A DNA stretch of 64,000 bases. Origin: Kwoniella dejecticola CBS 10117. Lineage: Eukaryota > Basidiomycota > Tremellomycetes > Tremellales > Cryptococcaceae. This document shows, one piece after another, positions 1 to 11,229 of this stretch. The notes under the pieces are model-generated. The model searched no databases. It worked only from the letters and a program-made list of their open reading frames with translations, and was not told the origin of the DNA. Position numbers and translations under genes: made by a program. The stretch lies in assembly GCF_000512565.2 (NCBI RefSeq), contig NC_089306.1, positions 930,001 to 994,000 on the forward strand. The letters are read 5' to 3'. The number at the start of each line of letters is the position of its first letter. The stretch's first letter is position 1.

Positions 1-957
1 TGACGGAGGATCTGAGCTAATGCGCGATTGCCCACTCGTAGCGTTCAAATTCATCTTCTGTATCTGGGCCTTGGGACGGGCGGAGAAATACCTCAAAGGA
101 GAAGACCATTGATCAAAAGGTCAGAATTATCGACATGAAAACGTCCAAGATCTTCCTGGAACATATGCATACCATGAACACGTATACAACGGGAATGAAC
201 CAACCCAAAATCAAAAGCACTGTATGCATGGATGAGTGCGAATTCCCTCTGCGTAGGTTGGAAGTCGACATCAGGCCAGGCACCTGGTTATTCGCATATC
301 ACACTCAATAACCTATTCTAAGCCGAACTGTTCCGATATCCTTATGGGGAACTAGGTGAGTTATTACAAATTGATTGTAATCTTTCTTATTCCATCCTCG
401 TGTTCAACTCGTGCAATTTTGTATTCGTACATCGTAATCACCCTTAAATACAATCTTACTTACGTAGCGGATATTTTTTTTCGTTTCGAACCAAAAAAGC
501 GTCGAAAAAAAATAAAAATCATTTTGAGCTGTATGTGCGTACATAGACATAGGAATACATACAACATACAACCTAATCAACAATCCTCGTTGACTTTCTC
601 ATCTATCATAGCCAGACCTACAAAAGCCGTACTGAATTCAAGGAAGACTCTCTTTCGCCTCTTCATCTTCTTTATCGCTATCATCACTTGAATCAAGAAA
701 AGAGCTCTTAAACGGCATTCCGCATAATTCTTACTGGCCGCCCTCAATACCTTCACAGCGTTGCATCAACAGAGACACAAAGTGCACCAAGAAGCACAAC
801 TAGCGCTGTCTGCCTGATCATTTGGACCTTGATCCAAACTTTTCCTCAACTTCTTGGCAAACAAAACATCAACCAAAACCACTTGCTCTCGATAGGACAC
901 CGTCCAAATCATCTACCTTGAAAAAGAGTAGATCCGAGGAGAAAATAGACCACCATC
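1..957. other. Left-edge intergenic region, upstream of the ANK/CCCH gene
   Basis: No gene can be supported here. A 30-codon ATG-initiated reading frame on the minus strand (109 to 17) ends in protein-like acidic sequence and might be the edge of a gene, but it has no supported partner exon. The stretch from about 400 to 560 is AT-rich. The last 250 bases before 958 should hold the promoter and 5' leader of the next gene; no clear TATA box was seen. Confidence 0.5.
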
Positions 958-3821
958 ATGGCCATTGAACCTTCCACTTCCGTTCCGCAAGGAAACGTCT
1001 CGCCGACCGTCCAGCAACTCAAGGCCGAACAACAAGAGAACGCCAACGGAAATGGGCATGCCCAAGAGGAACAAATCCCTAACGGCGAGATGGAAGGGTT
1101 GGAAGGACAAATGAGCGGCGTAGCTCTCGGTGAACTGCATGCCGCCTGCGCTGAGGGTAGACTGGACGATGTTAGAGCGGTCCTGTCGAGAGGTCTCGAA
1201 GGTCTCGAAACTTTAGGTAAGCTATTCCCTCGCTTAAATTACGGGCAGGATGTCCACTAACCCAATCGCCTATCAGATCAATCCATGTGTACACCCATAG
1301 TCCTTGCCATACGAGGAAACCATTACGATGTTGTACGAGAACTCCTTTCGGCTGGAGCCATCGTCCCTCCTCCTCAATACACGAACGACCCAGCAATGCT
1401 CTCCATCCTGTATCCTCAACCTATGTACGGCATGCCATCTCAATACATGAACATGCCTCCTCAAGAATTTTACCAACAACAATCCGGATTCTATCCCGTT
1501 GACCCCCAACAGCAACGAGGCATGTTCATGCCACCTCAACCTCCATCTGGACCACGAAAGGATGCAGGGGTCCCCCTTTCCCCCAACGGAGGTAACGCCA
1601 GTAACCTTCCCCCAGCCGATGTGTCCAAAACGATTCCGTGTAGAAATTTCCCAAACTGCAAATACGGTGCTTCATGCGTGTTCTATCACCCCGGAAGCCA
1701 ACCATTCTTCCCTTCTGGCCCGGGTAGACCCAATGGATTCGTGCCCCAAGGTTACGAGAACGGTGGATATCCCGCTCCTTACCCTTCCGCTTCTGCTCCT
1801 TATTTCGTACCAAACAATCAAGCATTTGTGCCCGAACAACAACAACCAGCATCAGATATACCCCAACCACAACAACCACAACAACTTGATACCCAGCATG
1901 AACAAATCGCATCAGCACCATTACCAGTCCCAGTCCCTGTACCTGTACCTCAAGCTCAACATGTACCATCAGCCATCGCACCAGTTTTCGTTCCGGGATT
2001 CCAATCCCAAGCTCCTCCCGCTGAGATGATGTCGCCCCCACCATCGCATTTCGGCATGTCTCCGCTCTCCCCTTCACTGATGGGAACATCTCTCCCCTCG
2101 ATCCCTCCAGCCGAAGCCTTCTTCGCGGGGGCTTCTCCGACGCAAAACGGCTTCATGCCTCCACCCCCAGTCGCAGTCAATGGCGCCGCCGCTCACGCTA
2201 GACGACAAAGCTTCAACCAACAGCAATTCGGCATGCCAGGTAAACCCTTTGGTCACGGCAAAAAAGCGAGTTTCTCAGGCGGACCTAAACCATGGATGGG
2301 TAGAAATGCCGCTGTCAATGGCGCGGGAGGTAAATTCGGTAGTTGGAAAGACGGAAATCCCCCTCCTTGTGCTTTCTTCGCTCAAGGTAATTGCAGGAAC
2401 GGGCTGTACTGCAAATTCCCTCACCTTGATGCTGAGGGTAATGACAGTGAGTGAATTCTTCTCTCGTCACCGTCCAAAGCTCTTGACAGATGCACCGGCA
2501 TTCGCGGACAAACCCCTTGCAAACATCGCAAAATTTGGATTACTCGAAACAAGGTTTGAGCTATCTCGTAATTCTCGCTGATCACACTGTTTGTTTCACC
2601 ATGATTAGGCCGACATCCCGACGTTGTCAGCGGACACATCTTACCTGTCAACGCCATCTCCAGGGGTCCTAGACGAATGATGGGTGGTGCTGGATACAAT
2701 GGCCCCATTGACCCTAATCTCAGACAACAACATTACCAACAGCAACAACAGATCCTCCAGCAACAACGCCTCGCCGCTGCTCAAGCTCAACAAGGTTCGG
2801 CCGTTGCTCCTGCCGCAGTAGCTGAAGGCGAATCTCAGCCGGAATCTTCATCCGCCCCCGTCACTGCCTCTGTCGAAGCCACGTCGTCGGAATCAGCTCA
2901 AAAGGAAGAGACGACCGTTCCAGCTGTAACAGTGAACGATGAAAAACCCTCCACGACCGAAGCTTCTTCGAATACCAATACCACTGCCCTTCCCGCTAAG
3001 CCAGTCGTTCCAGCCATGTCTGGATCAAACATTATCCGATCTGCATCTCAGCCCGGTGTCCAACGAGGTCACTTGAACGGCAACGCCTCAAGGTCACACT
3101 CCCCCGCGCCATCCAACGTCTCTTTCCACGGTAATGGACACCCGAGAAGAGCCGGTTCAAGAGTGCCTGGTCCAGCTGGACCCCACGCTCACGCCCAAGC
3201 GAACGGCCATTATATAAACGGACGGTCGTCTTCGGCTGGCGAAAAGAAAATGCCGTCTGCACCGCTTCAACGAGTTCCCTTGGCGCACGAATTCCCTGCC
3301 CTTGGCTTGGGATCCGGATCCGGGTCGAGACCCGGTTCTAACCCCACTACACCTTCGACTGAGAAGAAGGAACATTCGTGGAACGGTAAGACCGCCGCTC
3401 AGGTTTTGAGTGCACCTGCGCCTCCCAAGCCCGAACCTGTAGTCAAAGTTCAAGTCACAGACACTGAGGGAAGCGAGAGTGGTAAAAGTGCCAAAGAGGT
3501 GAGGCTCCCTTGATTCACGGGGACTCCACTTTCAAGTCGTTGGAATAATACTAATGTGAATCGATATTTAATCGACAATAGAGCGTAACGATGGATTCCG
3601 ATGCCGAATCTGATGCGGTAATCATCTCGACTAAACCCTCTTCGGCAGCTCCGTCGGGCACTGCATCCCCTGCTCCAGGCTCAAGCTCGACTCCCACCCC
3701 CGCCCCCGCCGCAGCGCAACCTCAACCGGAAATCAAGAAAGCTCCTATTAGCTTCGCATCGGCCGTGGGAGCTGCTGGTATCGCCCCACTTGAATCTACT
3801 CCCGTAGCTCTCAAAGCCTAA
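958..3821 (+). CDS. Ankyrin-repeat and CCCH zinc-finger protein
   Basis: Probable RNA-binding or mRNA-regulatory protein of about 850 residues. Two ankyrin-like repeats lie at residues ~46-118 (HAACAEGRLDDVRAVL and TPIVLAIRGNHYDVVRELL). Two CCCH fingers follow: C-x5-C-x5-C-x3-H at ~208-224 and C-x7-C-x5-C-x3-H at ~451-469. Between and after them are long Pro/Gln/Ser-rich, presumably disordered, stretches, including a VPVPVPVP run and a QQQQ tract after 2700. Exons: 958-1216, 1277-2446, a third junction that is ambiguous, then to 3498, and 3582-3821. The simplest frame-consistent join is 2446 to 2609 (162-nt intron); an alternative adds a 64-nt exon at 2490-2553 and resumes at 2631. Domain identity is clear from motifs; the exact role is not known from sequence. 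The start is the first ATG of the long frame, preceded by an A-rich leader. Confidence 0.85.
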
Positions 3822-5930
3822 GAAAGGAAACCTCTCCTTGGTCTGGCTTTCTATTATTTGGCCTCTTCATTATATCAGGCATATTCTATTTTCTCATCAG
3901 ATTCATTCCGTGCTCTTTGATTTGCTCATCTTATCGTTATCTGTACTCATTGTCTTCTTTTGCTCTTGGCCATACTATCATGGGCCCCTTTCTCGATCAT
4001 AACATAACATATCATAACTTAACTTGCTTTACATTACGTGACATATCATATGATTTTATCGTGTCTGCTATTCAATCTTCCCGTCGTATGTCTTCTCCCT
4101 TTGGTGTTTTCGCGAATTCAATTTTGTTCACGAAGACCGGCCGCTCTCGTTTTCCACTTGCTGCCCGTCTAGACCGTGAATCACCCATTATCGCACAACA
4201 TATGGCTTTTCCAACCTACATCACGGTCAATCGTTGGCACGGCATCGCAAATGATTCTGGCTTTTCAATGAAATTAGGTATCATGTCATTCATTGGTTTT
4301 TTGTGCTATTTGCGAAGAGGGGAAACATAGAGTTGTTCCTCGCATTCATGTCATATGACAAGATCATATATATCTGCGTTATCTATGTTATCTGTTATCT
4401 ACTTTTTTATTACAGAGATGTATTGTTTTTCATATCTCTACAATCTGCCAAAAGTTTTTGACTTCAGAAAATATGGTCAGTTGAAGCGACTTGACTGGGT
4501 GAAGGAGAATCCGTCTTCAATCCGGATCGCTTAAACGCGCCAAATTGAAACTGAAATAGGCTTGGCGAAATATGGTGTGGATGTACGCTCAGATCTCCTT
4601 TGTAAGTTGGAAACCGCATGTCGAAAAATCTTCTCTTCTCGGCATGTCAGCAGACATGGTTTCCTCGTAGACCTACCTCGTAGAATACGAACTTGTGTGC
4701 GTTTCTGCTCTACACATACTCAAACTGAAGGGAAGCAAGATCCCAGAGCCATCTATGCGTGTGTGAAGTCCGATGCCGGCGGAGATAGTATGCGGACAAA
4801 TTATGGAACATTTTGAATTTTTACTTTTAGCTAAACTGTTGAACTTGATGTTCTGGACTCTTGTTGACCCTCTGCATCTGCTCGTTCCTTTTCAGCATTA
4901 ACATTCCTCACGAATTCATGCTGATCCCTTTGCCCCGTGGGAAATCCAGCACAGCAATGAAGGTTTTTTTCAAACAGTCGGCGCTGCGGCTCTTGCGTGG
5001 AGGAAGAGGGAGAGGACAGAAGCGAAAGTGATTATTGGGTTCGACCCCTATTCAGAGCAAAAAGCAACGTGATGCCGTTCGTAAAGGGATCTCAGCATAT
5101 CTACACGGGGTAATTCAAGCTGAACGGACGACTATCGAAAATTATACGATACAATCATACAATCTATGGCATGCTGATAGCAAGGCAGTTGTTTGCTCCA
5201 ATCCGCTGTTGTGCGAACTTGATTTACTTGTTGACTCAATCCACTACTCAGCTTCGTTACTGATCTCATGGACATACTTGTTCGGAAGACGTTGTCTAGG
5301 TCATAGGATTCTTTGGGCGGAGATCGTAGACAATCGTACACGTCCGAATCGAGTCAATCGAGTCGAATTACAGAATCCATCAATCCCACACACAGACAGG
5401 ATACTATAATCACGAACGCAATCAATCAATCAATCAATCAAACACTCACTCGATCAGCATCAGAAGAAATCCCTGCTGCACGCTCTGTCACATCCTGATA
5501 CCGTATACTCACACAGTGTATCAACGAATAAAGCCGATTCACGAATGTTCAAGTCTGTCGCCAGATATACGAACAATCACTTCTTCTTCACCTCGACGAA
5601 ACAACGTTCATTGATCAATTAACGACTTCCACGCCTTTTCGAACCCGCTTCAGTCGTGATCAACACTTTACACGTCACTCATCCTTTGCGCTAGAACACT
5701 GGTCTCAAAAGAAGTCTTTCCGAGGTCGAGGTTGATGTCGGAGTAAGAATTAGGGGTGCAGAAGTAGGAAAACAGCTTTCCAATCTTCTTTCCTTCGGCA
5801 AATCGATCACTATTCGCTCTTCGTTGGTCGTGGTATCAACGCCGTTTCTCGCTCTTCAACGTCATGGATTTGAATACTGGGATCGAGTAGAAGGAGACGA
5901 CGTATTCCATCAATTCTCGACAGCATATAT
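3822..5930. other. Long intergenic region
   Basis: About 2.1 kb with no supported gene. It begins with the T-rich 3' flank of the CCCH gene. Open frames at 3917-4330 and 5035-5409 have no domain, no family resemblance and an AT-biased composition typical of untranslated DNA. A (TCAA)n tract lies at about 5418-5441. The right end is likely the leader of the next gene. Confidence 0.5.
5418..5441. repeat. (TCAA)n microsatellite
   Basis: About six tandem copies of the tetranucleotide AATC/TCAA in intergenic DNA. No other function is evident. Confidence 0.85.
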
Positions 5931-7075
5931 ATGGATGCCTTATTCACTGATTCAAACTGTTCTCTCTCGTCAAATCCCAACTCGAAACTTTATTCACTCC
6001 ACAACGAGCCTGCTGGAACTTCACAGCTCGATCAAGTTGAACAACTAACTATCGCTTATCGCATACCAATATATCCAACTTGACCTAACACGTTTAACGG
6101 CATAATCGATAATACTTCGCAACTCCCACTCTGACCAGGAAAACACTTCTCCTATTACCGACTCTGCCACTCTGACTGCCCCACAGTCACTTCCCTATAC
6201 GTATACACCGATCGCTCTTGGACAGCCCGACGTGAACGAATATCTCGACACGTATTCCGATAGCACCTACGCCAACAACGACAAGTGAGCCACCACCGAA
6301 ACGTTTCAAGGTGTCTTCATCTGGTGCAAACCCAAATTCTGGTAACACACCCAATATCATCCACGCACCTACACCTCGACCTGTACCTCCGCCTAAATCT
6401 CCAACTCCACCTCCAAGGCCTTCGCATCCGCCACCAACAAGCCCAAAGACAAGCGGATCATCGAATAAGAAGTAACAATCCATACTATCGCTGTCTTCGC
6501 TTCCTTCACTTTAATTTGCTTTACTTTACCCAGCAGAGGATCATCCATCACGTCGTCTCAAAGTAATCAACCAGTTTATACCCCTCCTTCTCCTCCTCCT
6601 ACACCACCCTTTGACAAGTCAGCCGCCTCAAGTTCGGGCTCAAGCTCAAGCTCAAGCTCGTCAGGTAGCTCGACAGGATCACTTGGCCTGAACTTAGGCG
6701 AAGTCGGGAATTCCAATTGGTCAGGTGGTAGCTCGCAGAAGTAGAATCAATCTACCTAAACAGCTCGACTATAATCGATTTGACAGTTCTGAGACCCTCG
6801 ATATGTGTTTGACGAATCCGCTCACCCCTCCTCTGGATTATCCAGTCGGGATGAGTCACGGCAATCTTGTCAACATGACGACGGGTTATTTGCCAGATGA
6901 CCATAAGTGCGAATGTGAGAAATGTAAATGCCAAACGCAGACTAAGGATAAAGTTTGTTCCTCGGTAAGTCATCTGTCCTTTCCTTCTTTTTTTCTTCCC
7001 CTCTTTCTGAATAGAGCTCGATCGATAGCTGATTATTCCTTGATGAAACAGTGCAAGAACGATAATCATGCTTGA
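5931..7075 (+). CDS. Uncharacterised Pro/Ser-rich protein with C-terminal cysteine cluster
   Basis: Not a family I recognise. Frame-consistent exons: 5931-6035 (MDALFTDSNCSLSSNPNS...), 6139 to ~6284, a disputed Pro-rich segment up to 6471, 6534-6740 (PPSPPPTPPFDKS and a long serine run from CTCAAG repeats), 6787-6964 and 7052-7075. The C-terminus carries KCECEKCKC followed after nine residues by CSSCKNDNH, a dense cysteine/histidine cluster of the sort that binds Zn or Cu. The exon at 6139 ends in an AAG-TGA; the clearly protein-like Pro-rich frame directly after it is +1 relative to that exon. Joining needs either an intron with donor GTGAGC at 6285 and an AAG acceptor (6417 or 6441), a +1 slip, or a real frameshift. 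The start at 5931 is the first ATG in frame; an upstream start cannot be excluded. Confidence 0.6.
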
Positions 7076-7510
7076 TCAAGCTACGTTCGTGAGAAACATC
7101 TATACCTTCTTTCAGTTCAGGAACAACACCACTCAAACCCCTTTCACTCTGTAGTAGTCCGGGCCTTCTTCCTTGTTGTTCTATCATGGACTGAAATCTG
7201 AACTTCCTCGAATCGTTCTTCTGCCGATACACCATTGTAGAGGGTAACCAATCCAATCTGAAAACCACGTTGAACGTGCGGGTGACTAAGACGTATACGT
7301 GATACATCATGTAGAAGATTGTAGAATATGTGACATACATGCAAATTGTACACAGAACCCCAAGAACACAATGTCTACGATATTCCCAACGACTAAGTCC
7401 ATATGCTTTTGGCTTCCAATCATTGAGTAGGGCGAACGAGACACTGAGGCTATAATATTATAACAAGGGACAAGGATGGGCAGCATACGTGGGAGACGGA
7501 GAGTGAAAGC
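7076..7510. other. Convergent intergenic region
   Basis: Between two genes that point at each other. Nothing beyond 3' flanks seen. Confidence 0.6.
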
Positions 7511-8920
7511 TTAAGAAACAGGCTGAGCGTTCGCTCCGGTCGGGGTCCATTTCTTCTTCTGGAATTTAGGATTTCCTCCGTTTCCACCACCGCCTTGCGG
7601 TCGACCACCTGCATTGTTGCCCCGCGGCGGTCTGGCAGAGTTGAACGATCTTGACGGAGCGGCGGATACGGTTCCTGCTTGTCTCGAGGCCCAGCCTGAT
7701 AAGGGTGCATTGGGATCTGACGGGTCATAGCGAGGCTGTTTAGTCGATGGAGTGGAGTCGTCGCTTGTCTAAAAGCACGATGCAATGATCAATCAGTATG
7801 ATGTTATCATAACGCGAAAGTATGAAGTGGGATGATCGAACATGAGGAAAATATCCGAGGATACAGTTCAACGTGTGGGGGGGTTAATTCAAGATATCGA
7901 TAGACTAAAGACTCGGACTCACCTTGCTCTTCGATTTCACCCTCCTACCTCCCCTGACCCTAGTCTTACCTTCTTTCTGCTCGCCAGCATCCTCGCCTTG
8001 CCCTGCTACGTTGTCATCCTGCTCACCGCCTTCCTCTTTCTCCCTCTCAGCTCTCTTTTCCCTCTGTACCCCTACACGCTCGTTCCGCTCAGCCAACTTT
8101 CTCTTCCTGTCTTCGCTGTTTCCCCCTCCCCCAGCAGTCAACTCAACATTGATCGTCCTTCCCTTGAGATTAGAATGATGCAGTTTCAGCGCAGCTTGCA
8201 TGAGCGAGGAATTCGGTAATTCGAGGAACGCTATTCCCCTAGATTTCGTTTTGGGATTTTGGGGAGTGGGTTTTGTGGTCAGTAATCGAACGGATGGGAG
8301 TTGGCCTAAGAAGGAGAATGTCGAGCCAGTCAGATGCAGCTCAAATGAGGAGAAAAGCATGACTGAGACTTAGACTGACCTAAAGCTTCTTTGAAATGCT
8401 CTTGGACCTCTTCTTTCGTAGTTTTGAAGCTGAGATTACCTGCGATGCAAGGATGTCAGCTTTGATCATCTGGGATGATGGGGTTTGACACGATTGGTAT
8501 TCGATCTTGCTAAGATCGATGTGACTGAGTTGACTCACCAACGAAGAGAATGAATCTCTGCTTGACATCCTTCTTAGTCTTCTTCTTGTCCGCTCCTTCC
8601 TCTTCTTCGTCCCAAGCAGTCTTTCTCTTCTTGCCTTTATCTACTGGCTTCGCACTATCTGTACTGCCCTCAGCTTGCGGTGGAGCAACTTCATCTTCCT
8701 GGTCTTTGGCTTTTGACTTCTCCTTCTCCTTCTTCGACGACTTCTCACTCGACTTCACAGCCACAGCAGCATCTTCATCTGGGACCTCCTCATTGTCATC
8801 GAGCAGATCCTGTTCCGGTAAATCAGGTTGATCGATATCGTTGGCTCCTGCTTTCTTGGCCTTTTGCTTATTTCGGAAAGCTGCTAATTTCTGTTGTTTC
8901 TTCGTCAAGTTTGTCGACAT
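7511..8920 (-). CDS. RRM-domain nucleolar protein, Nop6-like
   Basis: Likely ribosome-biogenesis RNA-binding protein of 360 residues. Exons on the minus strand: 8920-8539, 8439-8380, 8305-7923, 7768-7511, all frame-consistent. The N-terminus is Lys-rich (LTKKQQKLAAFRNKQKAKK), then acidic and Lys-rich blocks, then one RRM starting at about residue 121: RNP2-like ILFVGNLSF spans the first splice junction and RNP1-like SRGIAFLELP follows, with a basic/acidic helix (RKRKLAERNERVG) after it. The tail is Gly/Arg/Asn-rich and ends in a basic KFQKKKWTP segment. Single RRM between charged arms and a basic tail resembles yeast Nop6 and related fungal proteins; orthology is inferred, not proven. It is the left flank of the duplicated-gene block. 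Confidence 0.8.
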
Positions 8921-9675
8921 CGTGTTGTATTAGTGGATATAACTTATAGATCAGACAATTGAACACAGCTCTGATTCGTGAAGTTATACATGATCCTAAA
9001 TGCACAATAAACCGCAAACGGTCAAAATAACATTCAACTTTTGCACGGAGAATCGATCGATCTCCGCTAAATGGGTTGAATGGTGCCTTGAAATGTCGAT
9101 CGAATTGGCGGAGTAAGACGACTCTGTGCAATATCCGACCTCAGGACCTGGAGCGTCTGTCGATCGGCGAGATCAATGGAAGCAAGAAGTGACACGATGT
9201 ATCCGAGTGTGATAAGGACTCGACAAAACCTAATTATGAATCAAAAAATTGGCGAAGATGTGACACGGAGAGAGGACATTCCAGACCGCGCTTTTCCGCC
9301 GGTGGTACAGGCTACCGAGCCGAGTGTGAAATATCAGGTGATCAAGTGAGGCAGGATTGCGGAGTATGTGAATGCATAACGATGTCTACACAATCAAGCT
9401 AGCAGGAATCATATCTGAATTGTACACATATTACCTGACTACCAAAGCTAGCTGCCGAACAGCGGTCACGCTATCGATTGTTCAGAAGGCGGAGGATGAT
9501 CGACCGATATACGCATCACGAACGATTACACATATGTCGTTACTGAGTAATGATAATCTCTTGAGAAAGCCAGAAGGGAAACCGATGGTGATATCTGAGG
9601 GAGCGGCGGCGTGATCAGCGAACGCTATTTTTGGAGGAGATTATGTCAGATTTGCTTACTGCTAACCAGAGTAAT
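8921..9675. other. Intergenic region left of the duplicated block
   Basis: Promoter side of the RRM gene and 3' flank of Zn1. A small open frame (9372-9614) has no recognisable features. No element of the kind shared inside the block was found here. Confidence 0.5.
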
Positions 9676-11229
9676 TCAGGTGTGGGTAGACTGTTCGATA
9701 ATACACTTCTGCCTGATCGCCTCGGCCTCCGTGTACTTGGCAGAGCACGAAGGACATACTTGCCCATTCTGCGCGGCCTCATAGCCTAAGTGGCATTCAG
9801 AATAAGGGCAGATGAAGACTGGATCCCTCTTGAACTCCACGGGTATTATCTGTACCCAATTTGTACACGTCCTGCACCAGTTCATGTACTGCCATTTCCA
9901 TTGACCCAGCTCCTTACACTCGTACTGAACAGGGCCATTGGTTTGGCTTCTGCAGTTCCAGCAGCAGTATTGCTTTTCATCGGGAGGCAAGTTATTCGGA
10001 TTGAAAATGAGTGGTCTGACTTCGCCTCGGCACTTCTTGCTCGTACACTGCGTCTCGTAAAAGGTTCCGTTCAGCAATCGGCTGCTGATTTTACCGCAGG
10101 CATTACAGGCATAATAGTAATCGCTGGGACCCATTCTGTCGCCCTCAATACTGGTCGGGCCACGCGGTCGAGCTCTTGTCCACGAGTGAGTTGGGCATTC
10201 TCCTACCAAGTCCCAGGTCGAGCCCTTGCGCTTGTAGATGAATAAACATTGACTGCACGAGAGATCGTATCTCGTACGAAGCTTCACATCGGTCCTGATC
10301 TCCATTTGAGGCGTAGTGAAGAGTGTTTGCTCAATGCCCATGGGAGCGGTGTTGTGCCTGAGAGGAGCATCTCTGCCTACTTGGGAATATGTTGGAAGTA
10401 AAGTTTCGCCAGTGGAAATAGGCCTTGCAGTAGAGAGAGCAGCGTCATGAGCCCGCCGGTTTCGTCCTCGATCTTCCGCTGTAGGAGGATGAAGCGAGGC
10501 GCTGGCGTCTCGCGGCTGATTTCGATGACCTCTCGAAGAGCTGGGAGGATTAGTACTACTGGCTGCTGCGTTTCCCTCGCGAGGTCTAGCTGATGTAGAA
10601 CGTGGTCCAGGGGTCCTGGTCTTATCATGGCCTGTGTTGGAAGAAGGATTGACTGGTGAAGGTCGAGCTGGACGCGCTTGGTTGCTCGCCAGCGAAATAT
10701 GGGATTCTGATCTACCTTGATGGTTTGTTGGTGCAGCTAGTCGACTTGAAGAAGAGTGCGCCGCCTTCTCGTTGCTGACAGTGCGGTAATCTCGAGGGTC
10801 AAGAGTAGTTTGAGTTGGATAACTTTGAGTTGAATGGTCTCGAGTCGAATGGTCTTGAGTTGGATGAGTAGACCTAGAAGTCTGACGATTTTCTGATCGA
10901 CCTTCCGACGGTCCTGGATTCGCAACTCTCAAAGCAGCTTGACCATTGCCTGCCGAAGCTAGTGTAGGATGGCCTGATAAGGGCTTTGCGGTGCGATGGG
11001 AAGTTGAGCCCAGGAGTTGGGGATGGAGATGGGTGGAAGTATTATGACGCTGGGTCTGGGATTGGTGATGGGTGGAAGTATTATGAAGCTGCGTTTCCGG
11101 CATGATGTAGGGTGTAGGATCAGGTGGTTCATAAAGATCCACTGGGGGAGTCGTGACTGGGTCTGGTCGTCTACCGAGGTTGGCAAATGACTTCATCGCC
11201 CTGATCATTCTGTTTGGCCCAGAAGGCAT
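9676..11229 (-). CDS. Zn1: cysteine-rich CxxC-array protein (family paralogue 1)
   Basis: Single-exon protein of 517 residues, family unknown to me. The N-terminus has a short basic amphipathic stretch (MIRAMKSFANLGRR) followed by a VDLYEPPDPTPY segment; residues ~40-310 are low-complexity (His/Thr, Ser, Pro, Arg). The last ~200 residues form a cysteine-paired region: CSQC, ECPTH, CNAC, CTSKKC, CCWNC, CRTC, then the signature PVEFKRDPVFIC, CPYSEC and CPSC. The spacing suggests successive zinc ribbons or treble clefs. Zn2 and Zn3 in this window share this region, with an almost identical PVEF(A/K)RD block. It is divergently paired with kinase K1. A TATATATA run about 100 bases upstream (near 11335) could serve as its TATA box. 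Zinc binding is inferred from the cysteine pattern. Confidence 0.85.
   Translation of the reverse strand: MPSGPNRMIRAMKSFANLGRRPDPVTTPPVDLYEPPDPTPYIMPETQLHNTSTHHQSQTQRHNTSTHLHPQLLGSTSHRTAKPLSGHPTLASAGNGQAALRVANPGPSEGRSENRQTSRSTHPTQDHSTRDHSTQSYPTQTTLDPRDYRTVSNEKAAHSSSSRLAAPTNHQGRSESHISLASNQARPARPSPVNPSSNTGHDKTRTPGPRSTSARPREGNAAASSTNPPSSSRGHRNQPRDASASLHPPTAEDRGRNRRAHDAALSTARPISTGETLLPTYSQVGRDAPLRHNTAPMGIEQTLFTTPQMEIRTDVKLRTRYDLSCSQCLFIYKRKGSTWDLVGECPTHSWTRARPRGPTSIEGDRMGPSDYYYACNACGKISSRLLNGTFYETQCTSKKCRGEVRPLIFNPNNLPPDEKQYCCWNCRSQTNGPVQYECKELGQWKWQYMNWCRTCTNWVQIIPVEFKRDPVFICPYSECHLGYEAAQNGQVCPSCSAKYTEAEAIRQKCIIEQSTHT

Noticed and set aside
17..109. Minus-strand ATG frame of 30 codons ending in acidic protein-like sequence
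   Set aside because: Possible edge of a real gene, but an in-frame stop lies just upstream of the ATG and no partner exon is visible.
3917..4330. 137-codon open frame on +
   Set aside because: No protein-like pattern, lies in the T-rich 3' flank of the CCCH gene and has no splice partners.
5000..5075. tRNA-like GGGTTCGACCCC segment with GCTCT/AGAGC potential acceptor pairing
   Set aside because: The T-arm has mismatches, no D-arm or anticodon stem can be formed in between, and position-8 T is missing.
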